NCBI RefSeq assembly: GCF_000375425.1
Contig: NZ_AQXG01000012.1
Span: 7,501 to 71,500 of the forward strand
Direction: 5' to 3'
Origin: Gracilimonas tropica DSM 19535
Lineage (GTDB): Bacteria; Bacteroidota; Rhodothermia; Balneolales; Balneolaceae
DNA: 64,000 bases
This document shows positions 8,504 to 15,925 of this stretch, in pieces. The notes under the pieces are model-generated. The model was not told where the DNA came from, made no database searches, and saw only the letters and a program-made list of their open reading frames with translations. Position 1 is the first letter of the stretch, and every line of letters begins with the position of its first letter. Position numbers and translations under genes: made by a program.

Positions 8504-9046
8504 ATGGAAAATGAACAAACAACGCCCAGTTATTGGAATTCAGTAATTTTAGCCTCGCTTCTAACAGCAATTGTGGTATCAATATTCACGTTGATCGGCG
8601 GATACATGACCTTAGGATCAGAGCCATCTGGCTCGTTATTTAGTTCTGCTCAACTCTTTTCAACCCTGGGGTGTCTGATCGGTGCACTTGGAGGTTTGTA
8701 TGCTAACTGGCATTACGCCAAGACTTTTGATATAACCTACAAGATCGGAAAAGGTGCATTAATTGGTTTAATGGTTGGTGCACTGGCTACCGTATTTTCA
8801 GTTTTGATCGGCGAAATATGGAATTTCATCGATCCTGGTTTTGAAGAAGCTCTCATTGATTGGAACATCCAAAACTTCGAAGCCATGCAAATGCCGGCTG
8901 AAGCCAAAGAACAAGCTATTGCAAGTATGGAAGAGCAAGGAGCCGGAACCATCTGGATGCGTGCCCTCTATTCTTTTATCGGACTTGGCATTGTGAACGT
9001 GATATCAGGACTAATTGGGGCAAAAGTATTTGCATCCGAAGAGTAA
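8504..9046 (+). CDS. DUF4199-type membrane protein
   Basis: 180 residues with four predicted helices (about 14-36, 46-66, 82-105 and 152-175) and a charged loop between helices 3 and 4 (residues about 110-150, rich in Glu and Ala). The pattern of two N-terminal helices, a Gly-rich third helix (GKGALIGLMVGALAT) and a terminal helix fits DUF4199, a Bacteroidota family of unknown function. It is co-directional and nearly contiguous with its neighbours. Confidence 0.7.
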   Translation: MENEQTTPSYWNSVILASLLTAIVVSIFTLIGGYMTLGSEPSGSLFSSAQLFSTLGCLIGALGGLYANWHYAKTFDITYKIGKGALIGLMVGALATVFSVLIGEIWNFIDPGFEEALIDWNIQNFEAMQMPAEAKEQAIASMEEQGAGTIWMRALYSFIGLGIVNVISGLIGAKVFASEE

Positions 9047-9056
9047 GCTATAATTA

Positions 9057-10010
9057 ATGGACCAAGAAATTCCCTCCTCTCAAAAAGACAACTCACAAAT
9101 TTTTGAAGAACCTAAACCACTCCCATGGGTAGAACGTAACGGTTTTGCCCATTGGGCTGTGGCTGTTGGTTGGGTCTTCTTTGCTCTGGTTGCCTTTAAT
9201 GTAGTGGGGGCAATTGTGGGAGTCATCGGAATATTTGCAACGGCAGATGTTCTGGACCCACAAACCATAATGGATGAGTTATCCGGTAATTTTGATATTC
9301 TGTTTCTGGCAAATTCATCCGGACAGGTTTTAATTATGGCACTGGCCACTCTGCTGGTCGTAAAATTACATGCCGTAAAAGGCCGCAGAAAACAGTTCTT
9401 AAGGCTTCAGATAAGTGAAAATACCTGGAAAGTAACTGCGATTGGAGCAGTATTGTTCATTGTAGCGCAGCCTACCATATTATTTTTAGGTTGGTTGAAT
9501 TCATTTATTCCGGTGCCCGAATTCATGGCAGAGATGCAGGAGACGATGGCTCAGATGATATCAAATTTTCTAAAATCTGATAATGCTTTGATGTTGGGCG
9601 TATTTCATATTGGCGTGGTGCCTGCGATATGTGAGGAGATCATGTACAGAGGGTATGTACAGCGTGCGTTCGAAAAAAGCTGGGGCATAACAGCCGCGAT
9701 TTTAATATCAGGAGCTATTTTTGGAGCCTACCATCTTCAATTATCAAATTTTTTACCATTGGCCACATTAGGCATATTTCTGGCTTATCTGACGTATATC
9801 TCAGACAGCCTGATTCCGGCTATGGTAGCTCATTTTATTAATAATGGGGGACAGGTGATCGCCAGTGATTTCTACCCTGAAATGCTGGATCAGCAAATAA
9901 GTCCGGATATGGATATTCCGTTTTTATTAGTTTTCTTAAGTATAACAGCCACCGTAGCGCTGCTCTACTTTTTAAAGACATTGAAACCCGATACAACCAC
10001 TTCTGTATGA
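9057..10010 (+). CDS. CPBP-family intramembrane metalloprotease
   Basis: 317 residues, about eight membrane helices. All three motifs of the CPBP (Abi/Rce1) glutamic-type intramembrane proteases are intact: EEIMYR (Glu193-Glu194 and Arg198), FGAYH (Phe222, His226), and HFINN (His259 to Asn263). Rce1 relatives cleave prenylated CAAX proteins; bacterial members have diverse or unknown substrates. Its last four bases overlap the ATG of the DUF2007 gene, so the two are probably translationally coupled. Confidence 0.92.
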   Translation: MDQEIPSSQKDNSQIFEEPKPLPWVERNGFAHWAVAVGWVFFALVAFNVVGAIVGVIGIFATADVLDPQTIMDELSGNFDILFLANSSGQVLIMALATLLVVKLHAVKGRRKQFLRLQISENTWKVTAIGAVLFIVAQPTILFLGWLNSFIPVPEFMAEMQETMAQMISNFLKSDNALMLGVFHIGVVPAICEEIMYRGYVQRAFEKSWGITAAILISGAIFGAYHLQLSNFLPLATLGIFLAYLTYISDSLIPAMVAHFINNGGQVIASDFYPEMLDQQISPDMDIPFLLVFLSITATVALLYFLKTLKPDTTTSV

Positions 10011-10297
10011 GCTTTTTCTCTAATTCACCAAAACCAAACGACATTGAAAACTGGGTTTGTGTACTGGAAAGTAATACGGACATTGAAGTTGAGATGGCTA
10101 AAAATTATTTATCGAATCTTAAAATTCCTTCCAATATTCTGTCTAAACGAGACCGGGCTTATAGCTTGAATGTGGGAGAAATGGCGATGGTGTACTTATA
10201 CGTACCGGTAGAATTTGAGAAAAAGGCCAGGAAGGCTCTTTCAGATCTGGAAGAGTCGAGCCGGGACCTGAATTCCGGATTCAGTGAAGAGGAGTGA
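10007..10297 (+). CDS. DUF2007-domain small protein
   Basis: 96 residues, soluble. WVCVLESNTDIEVEMAKNYL followed by LKIPSNILSK and a VYLYVPVEFEKKARKALSDL helix matches the DUF2007 'putative signal transducing protein' fold, a ferredoxin-like unit in which a small molecule or peptide could bind. It has a charged C-terminal tail. It overlaps the CPBP protease stop (ATGA) and is followed three bases later by cdsA. The function is unknown; coupling to the protease suggests a regulator or partner, which is inference. Confidence 0.8.
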   Translation: MSFFSNSPKPNDIENWVCVLESNTDIEVEMAKNYLSNLKIPSNILSKRDRAYSLNVGEMAMVYLYVPVEFEKKARKALSDLEESSRDLNSGFSEEE

Positions 10298-10300
10298 GTT

Positions 10301-11122
10301 TTGAGTGAATTAGCAAAACGTATTTTATTTGCCGTTCCTGCAGCCATCCTTTTTATCGCCATTACCTGGTTAGGCGGATGGTATTTTAAAGGCATCATGA
10401 TCTTTATAGGCTTTATTATTCAGCAAGAAATGATTCGCCTGATGGCCTCATCCAAAGTGCCTGCTGATCCCTATTTTCCTTACACTATTGGCCTTTGGGT
10501 GATGTTATTCCCATTTATTCCTTATGCATTAGAAATCGGGCTTATCATTCTTATCCTTTTTATCGCCATTCAAACGTTTGATACAGCCGAAGACAGCATC
10601 TCGAAACTCACAACTACTTTTTTTGCCGGTTTATATGCTCCGGTTGGCATTCTTTGCTTGATGCTTATCCGGGAAACCGGCAGCGACCAGGTCGGGTTTT
10701 TACTCACCATCGCCACTATGTTGATGATCTGGGGTGGAGATGTATTCGCCTATTTTGGCGGAAAATCGTTCGGAAAACGAAAGCTTGCTCCTGCCATAAG
10801 TCCCAATAAAACCTGGGAAGGATTCCTCAGCGGATACGTGGGTTGCTTTGTAGGGCTGGTAATCGCCATTTATGCAGTCCCTGTTACCTCCGGCTTTTCC
10901 CTAACCGCTGCCTTGCCACTTATACTGATGGTAGGGACATTCGGGCCCATCGGAGATCTTATCGAAAGTAAGATAAAGCGAAAGGCTGGGGTGAAAGATT
11001 CTTCCTCCATTCTTCCGGGACATGGAGGTTTTTTTGATCGTTTTGATGCGCTCCTTCTTGCAGCACCGGCCGTTTATGTGTATTTACAATTCATCCAAAA
11101 ATTAGGATATGCCTCATTTTGA
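10301..11122 (+). CDS. cdsA: phosphatidate cytidylyltransferase
   Basis: 273 residues with about seven membrane helices; TTG start three bases after the DUF2007 stop. The C-terminal CdsA signature is complete: SKIKRKAGVKDSSSILPGHG, then GFFDRFDALL. SPNKTWEGFLSG lies upstream of it, as in the family. It makes CDP-diacylglycerol from phosphatidate and CTP at the inner membrane, the branch point for phospholipid synthesis. The end of the gene overlaps the next start by 14 bases. Confidence 0.95.
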   Translation: MSELAKRILFAVPAAILFIAITWLGGWYFKGIMIFIGFIIQQEMIRLMASSKVPADPYFPYTIGLWVMLFPFIPYALEIGLIILILFIAIQTFDTAEDSISKLTTTFFAGLYAPVGILCLMLIRETGSDQVGFLLTIATMLMIWGGDVFAYFGGKSFGKRKLAPAISPNKTWEGFLSGYVGCFVGLVIAIYAVPVTSGFSLTAALPLILMVGTFGPIGDLIESKIKRKAGVKDSSSILPGHGGFFDRFDALLLAAPAVYVYLQFIQKLGYASF

Positions 11123-12140
11123 GATCACCTGGGAAGCTTTTTCCCTAAAACTGAAAAACGTATTTACCATTTCAAGAAGCAGTCGTTCGGAAGTGCCTGT
11201 TGTTTTCCTGAAAATCACCAAAAACGGAATTACAGGATACGGAGAAGCAAGTCCCAATGCACGGTATCAGGAATCTCAGCAGACTGTCATAAACTATTTC
11301 GAAAAACTGTCTGATGAGCTTTTGGGAGAGATACAAAAGCCGGAAGACCTCCCGCTTAAACTGGCAGAGATAGAAGGGCCTGTGGTATATGCTGCAAAAG
11401 CTGCAGTAGAAATGACCTGGCTCGATTGGTGGGCAAAATCGCAAAATCAACCGCTTTGGAAGTTGTGGGGATTTGAATCTTCAGCAGGCCCTCAAACTTC
11501 ATATACCATCGGCATCGATACACCCAAAGTGATGCAGGAAAAAGTGAAAGAGGCTGAACAATACCCCGTTTACAAAATCAAATTGGGCACGGATCAGGAC
11601 AGAGAGATCATTGAAGCCATTCGGGAAGTGACTGACAAACCTCTTCGGGTTGATGCCAACGAAGGCTGGAAAACAGTAGCACAGGCGAAGCGGGAAATCG
11701 AGTTTTTAGCAACTCAAAACATAGAGCTGATCGAGCAACCAATGCCTGCCTCAGAATTTGAGATGATGAAGGAGTTAAAGAAATGGTCACCTTTGCCGTT
11801 AGCTGCTGATGAAAGTTTTACCGGGAATGAAAATTTAGAAGATATATCGGAGGCCTTTCATGTCATCAATATAAAGTTGATGAAGATCGGCAGCTTAATG
11901 AAAGCGCGAAAGGTGATCTCAAAAGCAAAAGAACTGGGGCTTCAGGTAATGATAGGCTGTATGATCGAAAGTTCTCTCGCAAATGCCGCGGGTGCATTAT
12001 TAGCTCTCGAAGCAGATTACGCCGATCTGGACGGGCATTTGTTGATTTCGAATGATCCGTTTTCGGGATTGAAGCTGAATGATAAAGGCTGCCTTTTATT
12101 ATCAGAGGGATCAGGATTAGGCATAGATAGCATTCATTGA
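11109..12140 (+). CDS. dipeptide (L-Ala-D/L-Glu type) epimerase, enolase superfamily
   Basis: 343 residues, the usual length. An N-terminal capping domain is followed by a barrel with YKIKLG (Lys156 and Lys158, the KxK acid/base pair), the metal ligands Asp182 (VDANEGW), Glu209 (IEQP) and Asp234 (ADES), the second-face Lys256 (NIKLMK), and a C-terminal DLDG motif that positions the dipeptide. It would epimerise the second residue of dipeptides such as those released from peptidoglycan. It overlaps cdsA by 14 bases. The exact dipeptide preference is uncertain. Confidence 0.9.
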   Translation: MPHFEITWEAFSLKLKNVFTISRSSRSEVPVVFLKITKNGITGYGEASPNARYQESQQTVINYFEKLSDELLGEIQKPEDLPLKLAEIEGPVVYAAKAAVEMTWLDWWAKSQNQPLWKLWGFESSAGPQTSYTIGIDTPKVMQEKVKEAEQYPVYKIKLGTDQDREIIEAIREVTDKPLRVDANEGWKTVAQAKREIEFLATQNIELIEQPMPASEFEMMKELKKWSPLPLAADESFTGNENLEDISEAFHVINIKLMKIGSLMKARKVISKAKELGLQVMIGCMIESSLANAAGALLALEADYADLDGHLLISNDPFSGLKLNDKGCLLLSEGSGLGIDSIH

Positions 12141-12161
12141 GATCTAAAAAGAATGAATGCT
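12129..12161. repeat. 10-bp hairpin overlapping the epimerase stop codon
   Basis: AGCATTCATT (12129-12138) pairs perfectly with AATGAATGCT (12152-12161) around a 13-base loop. The left arm contains the last codons of the epimerase gene and the TGA falls at the stem-loop junction. No T-run follows, so it is more likely an mRNA 3'-end or pausing structure than a classic terminator. Confidence 0.6.
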
Positions 12162-12210
12162 TACTCCCCGATAAATGGTTCATCATATAAAGTGAATAAA
12201 TTCTGAAAAC

Positions 12211-13110
12211 ATGAATATTCTGATCACCGGGGGAACCGGATTTATTGGTGAAGAGCTGAGGATGTTGCTTTTGAAACGAGGCCATAATCTGGTGATCGTG
12301 ACGCGCAATCCTGCCAAGTACGAAAATGAATCTGCGAAGAATCAGCAGTTTGTGAGCTGGGATGATGACCTTTCTGTGCACATGAATGAAGTGGATGCAG
12401 TCATTAATCTGGCGGGCGAAAGTTTGTTTGGTCAGCGCTGGACCGACTCAGTCAAAAAACGAATCATGAACAGCCGGGTAGAAAGTACACGAACTTTGGT
12501 TGAAGCCATGCGCACGGCAGAAAATCGGCCGGCAGTTTTTATCTCGGCTTCGGCATCCGGGGTTTATGGAGATCAGGGAGATAAAATTTTGGATGAGTCG
12601 GCTTCAGAAGGGGATGATTTTTTAGCGAACGTTTGCAAAAACTGGGAAGCAGAATCCCAAAAAGCCGAAGAACTCGGAGTTAGAGTGGCCAATCCAAGGA
12701 TCGGAATTGTATTGGAAGAGGGCGGCGGAGCACTGGAAAAAATGCTTACCCCGTTTCGGTTTTTTGTGGGCGGACCGGTTGGTTCCGGTGATCAGTATAT
12801 GAGCTGGATTCACCGAAGCGATTTATGCAGAGCGCTCATCTTTCCTATTGAGCATGAAGAAATTTCCGGAGCTTACAATGTGTGTGCTCCAAATCCGGCA
12901 ACCATGAGCGAGTTTACCGAAACCCTTGGAAATGTGATGAATCGTCCCTCCATCTTTAAAGTGCCAGAGTTTGCACTGAAAATTGCTTTAGGAGAATCCG
13001 CCAAACCGGTAACCGACAGCATACGAATGCAGCCCAAGAAATTACAAGTTTACGGTTTTGAGTTTCAATTTGAAGAACTCGAAGAAGCCCTCGCAGATAT
13101 TATTGGGTAG
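12211..13110 (+). CDS. TIGR01777-family SDR epimerase
   Basis: 299 residues. The N-terminus NILITGGTGFIGEELRMLL is the Rossmann dinucleotide-binding loop (GGTGFIG). It is followed by VDAVINLAGESLFGQRWT, SRVESTRTLVEAM, and SASASGVYG with the SDR Tyr, all typical of the TIGR01777 (SDR39U1, YfcH-like) group, whose substrate is unknown. It follows a 70-base gap after the epimerase and may have its own promoter. It ends convergent with the large lipoprotein gene. Confidence 0.9.
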   Translation: MNILITGGTGFIGEELRMLLLKRGHNLVIVTRNPAKYENESAKNQQFVSWDDDLSVHMNEVDAVINLAGESLFGQRWTDSVKKRIMNSRVESTRTLVEAMRTAENRPAVFISASASGVYGDQGDKILDESASEGDDFLANVCKNWEAESQKAEELGVRVANPRIGIVLEEGGGALEKMLTPFRFFVGGPVGSGDQYMSWIHRSDLCRALIFPIEHEEISGAYNVCAPNPATMSEFTETLGNVMNRPSIFKVPEFALKIALGESAKPVTDSIRMQPKKLQVYGFEFQFEELEEALADIIG

Positions 13111-13118
13111 TTTTTAAG

Positions 13119-13181
13119 TGCAAGGGACAAGGTGTTAGGTGTTAGAAACTTGAACCTTGCCTCTAAAACCTTGCAACTAAC
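13119..13181. repeat. word-type palindromic repeat at a convergent junction
   Basis: The 76-base space between two converging genes is made of short repeated words. GGTGTTA is repeated in tandem at 13131-13144. TGCAAGG at 13119-13125 is inverted as CCTTGCA at 13169-13175, and GTTAG at 13134-13138 is inverted as CTAAC at 13177-13181. The inverted arms could fold as a bidirectional transcription end. Confidence 0.5.
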
Positions 13182-13186
13182 AAACC

Positions 13187-15823
13187 CTAATTCCGCTCCC
13201 TGTTAATCGTCCAGGCACGTAACCCTTCTCTTGTTTGAGCGATCAGTTCTTTTTGGCCATCTCCATTTAAGTCAGTAATAACAGGAAATTTCATTCCCGA
13301 AGTCGGAATGTCATACAATCTTTGGCCGGTTAAAACCTCCCAGGCATAAAGCCTTCCAAAATCGGCCAGTGCCACCAATTCCATATTGAGATCAGCATTA
13401 AGATCGTACAGTCCGGGGGCAAATGTGGCAGAACCGGGCTGTCCTAAACTTTGAGTAAATCTCAGCTTGCCGTCTTTGTTGTACAGAAAAAGAGAGCCGT
13501 TGCTACTTTGAGTTGCTAATAAATCTTCACGGTAAAAATCGGTTGAATCCTTAAGAAGCACATTTTCCTGTATGGCTACAGAACTAAGCTCACTATTTGA
13601 AACATATAGGGAATGAATGGTCAGTGAGTCGGAAGAGATGACTGTGGCCAGAGAATCTATAAAAAATGGCTCGGTTCCTACAGAATAGAGGTAGCCATCG
13701 GCGGCGCTGCCTAATACTTGGTTTTCAAATATGGTGGGAGATGATGTGAATCGGGCATTTACGAACTGAGGATAACCGGGACGACTGTTTCCATTTCTCA
13801 ACCAACTGTGAAGTGTATTTTCGGAATAGGCCCATACACTCCAGGTGCCTTCCAATATCTCAAATACCGGCTGTGTTGTTACCAAGGCATTGGTGTTCTT
13901 GGGCCATCCGCGAACATTTTCACCCCGTGCATTGAGTACATGCACTTTTCGGTCTTCCGTAGCTACAACAATTTCTGGAACTCCATTTCTCAATACGTCC
14001 TGAACGAGAATCGGTGCGGTAATCTGAACGCCTACATCAATCGGGAATTGAGGTAGTAATTCACCGCCCTCATTCCAGGCGTAAATTTTAGAGCCGGCGG
14101 CTACAAAGATGATGTTTGATCCATTTCCATACCAATCATACAATTGCGGCCCTCCGATTGGTGTGGCGCCTCCCGTGGATGCTTGCATCGCAGTGGTACC
14201 ATCTGCAGCAAGAACATAAACGTTTCCTTCTTCGGTTGAAAAGATGACTTCATCTGCCGAACTGCCTACCATGTTGCCCATAACCGGAGTTCCGGTTAAG
14301 TCAGAATTGGAAAGAGGAACGACCCATAATTCTTCATAGGGTTGAACCGATCCTTCTTTTGAGTAGGTTTTTAGCGTAAGGTCAACGTAGTTATCCTGAC
14401 TTTGCATAATTAGTGTGGTAATGTCGAAGCGACGAAAAAGTGCTTCGGCTGCATTTCCATCTTTAAGGAAAGGATTTAGAAAACGCATGAAACGGTCTGA
14501 ATCTCCCCAGAAAAAACCGCTGATCTCTTCAGGCATGGAATTACGGATATCCGCATAAGAATCCTCATAATAAATAACCCGACGGCGAATTCGATCTGAA
14601 TTAACGCTTTCCGTCAGACCTTTTCTTTTTGATATAACGGCCACATCATTTGAAAAGCCAATGTAAAAATCCCGCAGAGTACTAAGCTCAGAGCCTATTA
14701 ACTGTCCCAGAATGGAACTGCTGGCTTGGTAGGAACCGTCAACTCTTTTAAGGTAACCCTGATTGGCCAGTTCATTCAGTTGCTGTTGAAAAGAGCCGCG
14801 GTCACGAAGTTTTCGCAAAAATAAGTACTCTCCCGTAGTCAATAAGCCGGATTCAGGAAAAGATTCGTAAGCAAATTCATCATCCAATGTATTGGCAAGG
14901 TTTTGATAGACCTCCATGTTTTGCTGGAACAGAGAGTCGAGTGGCGTGATGAAATCGCCGGCCGGTTTTGCGGGGACAGACAGGGGCGGCAAGCGAAGTA
15001 TGGCAAATGCTGCTGCATTGGAAGCAATATGCCGGTCCAGCATCAGGGGTTTGTTTTGATAAGAGATCGCATCCACCAAGGGAGAAGTTTTTTCATTGGA
15101 AAGTGGAAGTCGTGCCGTTAGCTCAACGTTATGGGTAGAATCAGATTCTTGCGTAAAAGAAAAAGTAAGAGGCTGTGTTCCTTCAAACTTGTCAAGAATA
15201 GAGGGACGGTAGGTCACTTCTGCAAATTGTTGCACCCATGCGTGCAACTCCGGAGTATTCACAATCAAAGAACCGGGTTGGGGAACACCGGATAGCTGAA
15301 TGGCCGGTTCCTGTCCTTCAAAAGTACGCAAGGCATTTTCTATCACCAGGCTCGATTCGGACAGTAATAACCATCGCCCGGTTTGGGCTGCATAGATCTC
15401 GTCTTTATTAAAAAAGAGTTTATGAATGGTATGTCCTCTAAATTCGTAGTTATTTTGAGTGAAGGGTTCATAAAAGCGGCTGGCCCACTGTTCAAGGTCT
15501 TTGGCCGGGGCATCAGCAATCCACAGGAAACTTGATTCAACGGAGGTAGCCGGATATAATGCCAGGGCTTTTAATTGGAACCGATTCTCAATTTCAACAT
15601 CCAAACCTGAGATCTGCTGTATGGATGAACCGGTAAGGTCATCAAGATAAGAAGCATATTCTTTGGCCGGAAGATCCTGAACATTGACCCCTTGCCCGGG
15701 CACCAAAATCAGAGAAGTATTTTGAGGAATCAGGTTGACCCAATTGGTATCAGAACCCGATGAACAACCGGTTATAATAAGGATGAGCGTATAGATAATG
15801 AACAGTTGGACAATACGTTGCAT
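13187..15823 (-). CDS. large propeller lipoprotein with DUF3352-like N-terminus
   Basis: 878 residues. The signal peptide ends in a lipobox (LIITGC, Cys20). Residues about 25-500 resemble the DUF3352 type of extracytoplasmic protein (repeated comparisons such as FLWIADAPAKDLEQW). Residues about 510-870 form a propeller with FG-GAP/VCBS-like blades: DEVIFSTEEGNVYVLAADG, PEIVVATEDRKVHVLNARG, and DLNGDGQKELIAQT near the end. It should be anchored in the cell envelope. It is divergent from the BatA-like operon with a shared 102-base upstream region. No enzymatic motif is visible and the function is unknown. Confidence 0.75.
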   Translation of the reverse strand: MQRIVQLFIIYTLILIITGCSSGSDTNWVNLIPQNTSLILVPGQGVNVQDLPAKEYASYLDDLTGSSIQQISGLDVEIENRFQLKALALYPATSVESSFLWIADAPAKDLEQWASRFYEPFTQNNYEFRGHTIHKLFFNKDEIYAAQTGRWLLLSESSLVIENALRTFEGQEPAIQLSGVPQPGSLIVNTPELHAWVQQFAEVTYRPSILDKFEGTQPLTFSFTQESDSTHNVELTARLPLSNEKTSPLVDAISYQNKPLMLDRHIASNAAAFAILRLPPLSVPAKPAGDFITPLDSLFQQNMEVYQNLANTLDDEFAYESFPESGLLTTGEYLFLRKLRDRGSFQQQLNELANQGYLKRVDGSYQASSSILGQLIGSELSTLRDFYIGFSNDVAVISKRKGLTESVNSDRIRRRVIYYEDSYADIRNSMPEEISGFFWGDSDRFMRFLNPFLKDGNAAEALFRRFDITTLIMQSQDNYVDLTLKTYSKEGSVQPYEELWVVPLSNSDLTGTPVMGNMVGSSADEVIFSTEEGNVYVLAADGTTAMQASTGGATPIGGPQLYDWYGNGSNIIFVAAGSKIYAWNEGGELLPQFPIDVGVQITAPILVQDVLRNGVPEIVVATEDRKVHVLNARGENVRGWPKNTNALVTTQPVFEILEGTWSVWAYSENTLHSWLRNGNSRPGYPQFVNARFTSSPTIFENQVLGSAADGYLYSVGTEPFFIDSLATVISSDSLTIHSLYVSNSELSSVAIQENVLLKDSTDFYREDLLATQSSNGSLFLYNKDGKLRFTQSLGQPGSATFAPGLYDLNADLNMELVALADFGRLYAWEVLTGQRLYDIPTSGMKFPVITDLNGDGQKELIAQTREGLRAWTINRERN

Positions 15824-15832
15824 CTAATGAAA

Positions 15833-15892
15833 GTATCAGTTTTAGGTATCAGTTTATATTGACTAATTTCCGGTAATCAATAAAGTTCCGGT
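15833..15892. repeat. direct repeats in a divergent promoter region
   Basis: GTATCAGTTT occurs at 15833-15842 and 15846-15855 (13-base period). TTCCGGT occurs at 15868-15874 and 15886-15892 (18-base period). Both pairs sit in the 102 bases between the divergent lipoprotein and BatA-like genes, where operators would be expected. They could be regulator sites or remnants of word-type repeats. Confidence 0.4.
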
Positions 15893-15925
15893 TAAAAAAA
15901 TAAAGGTAACATTTTTGAGCGCTAA

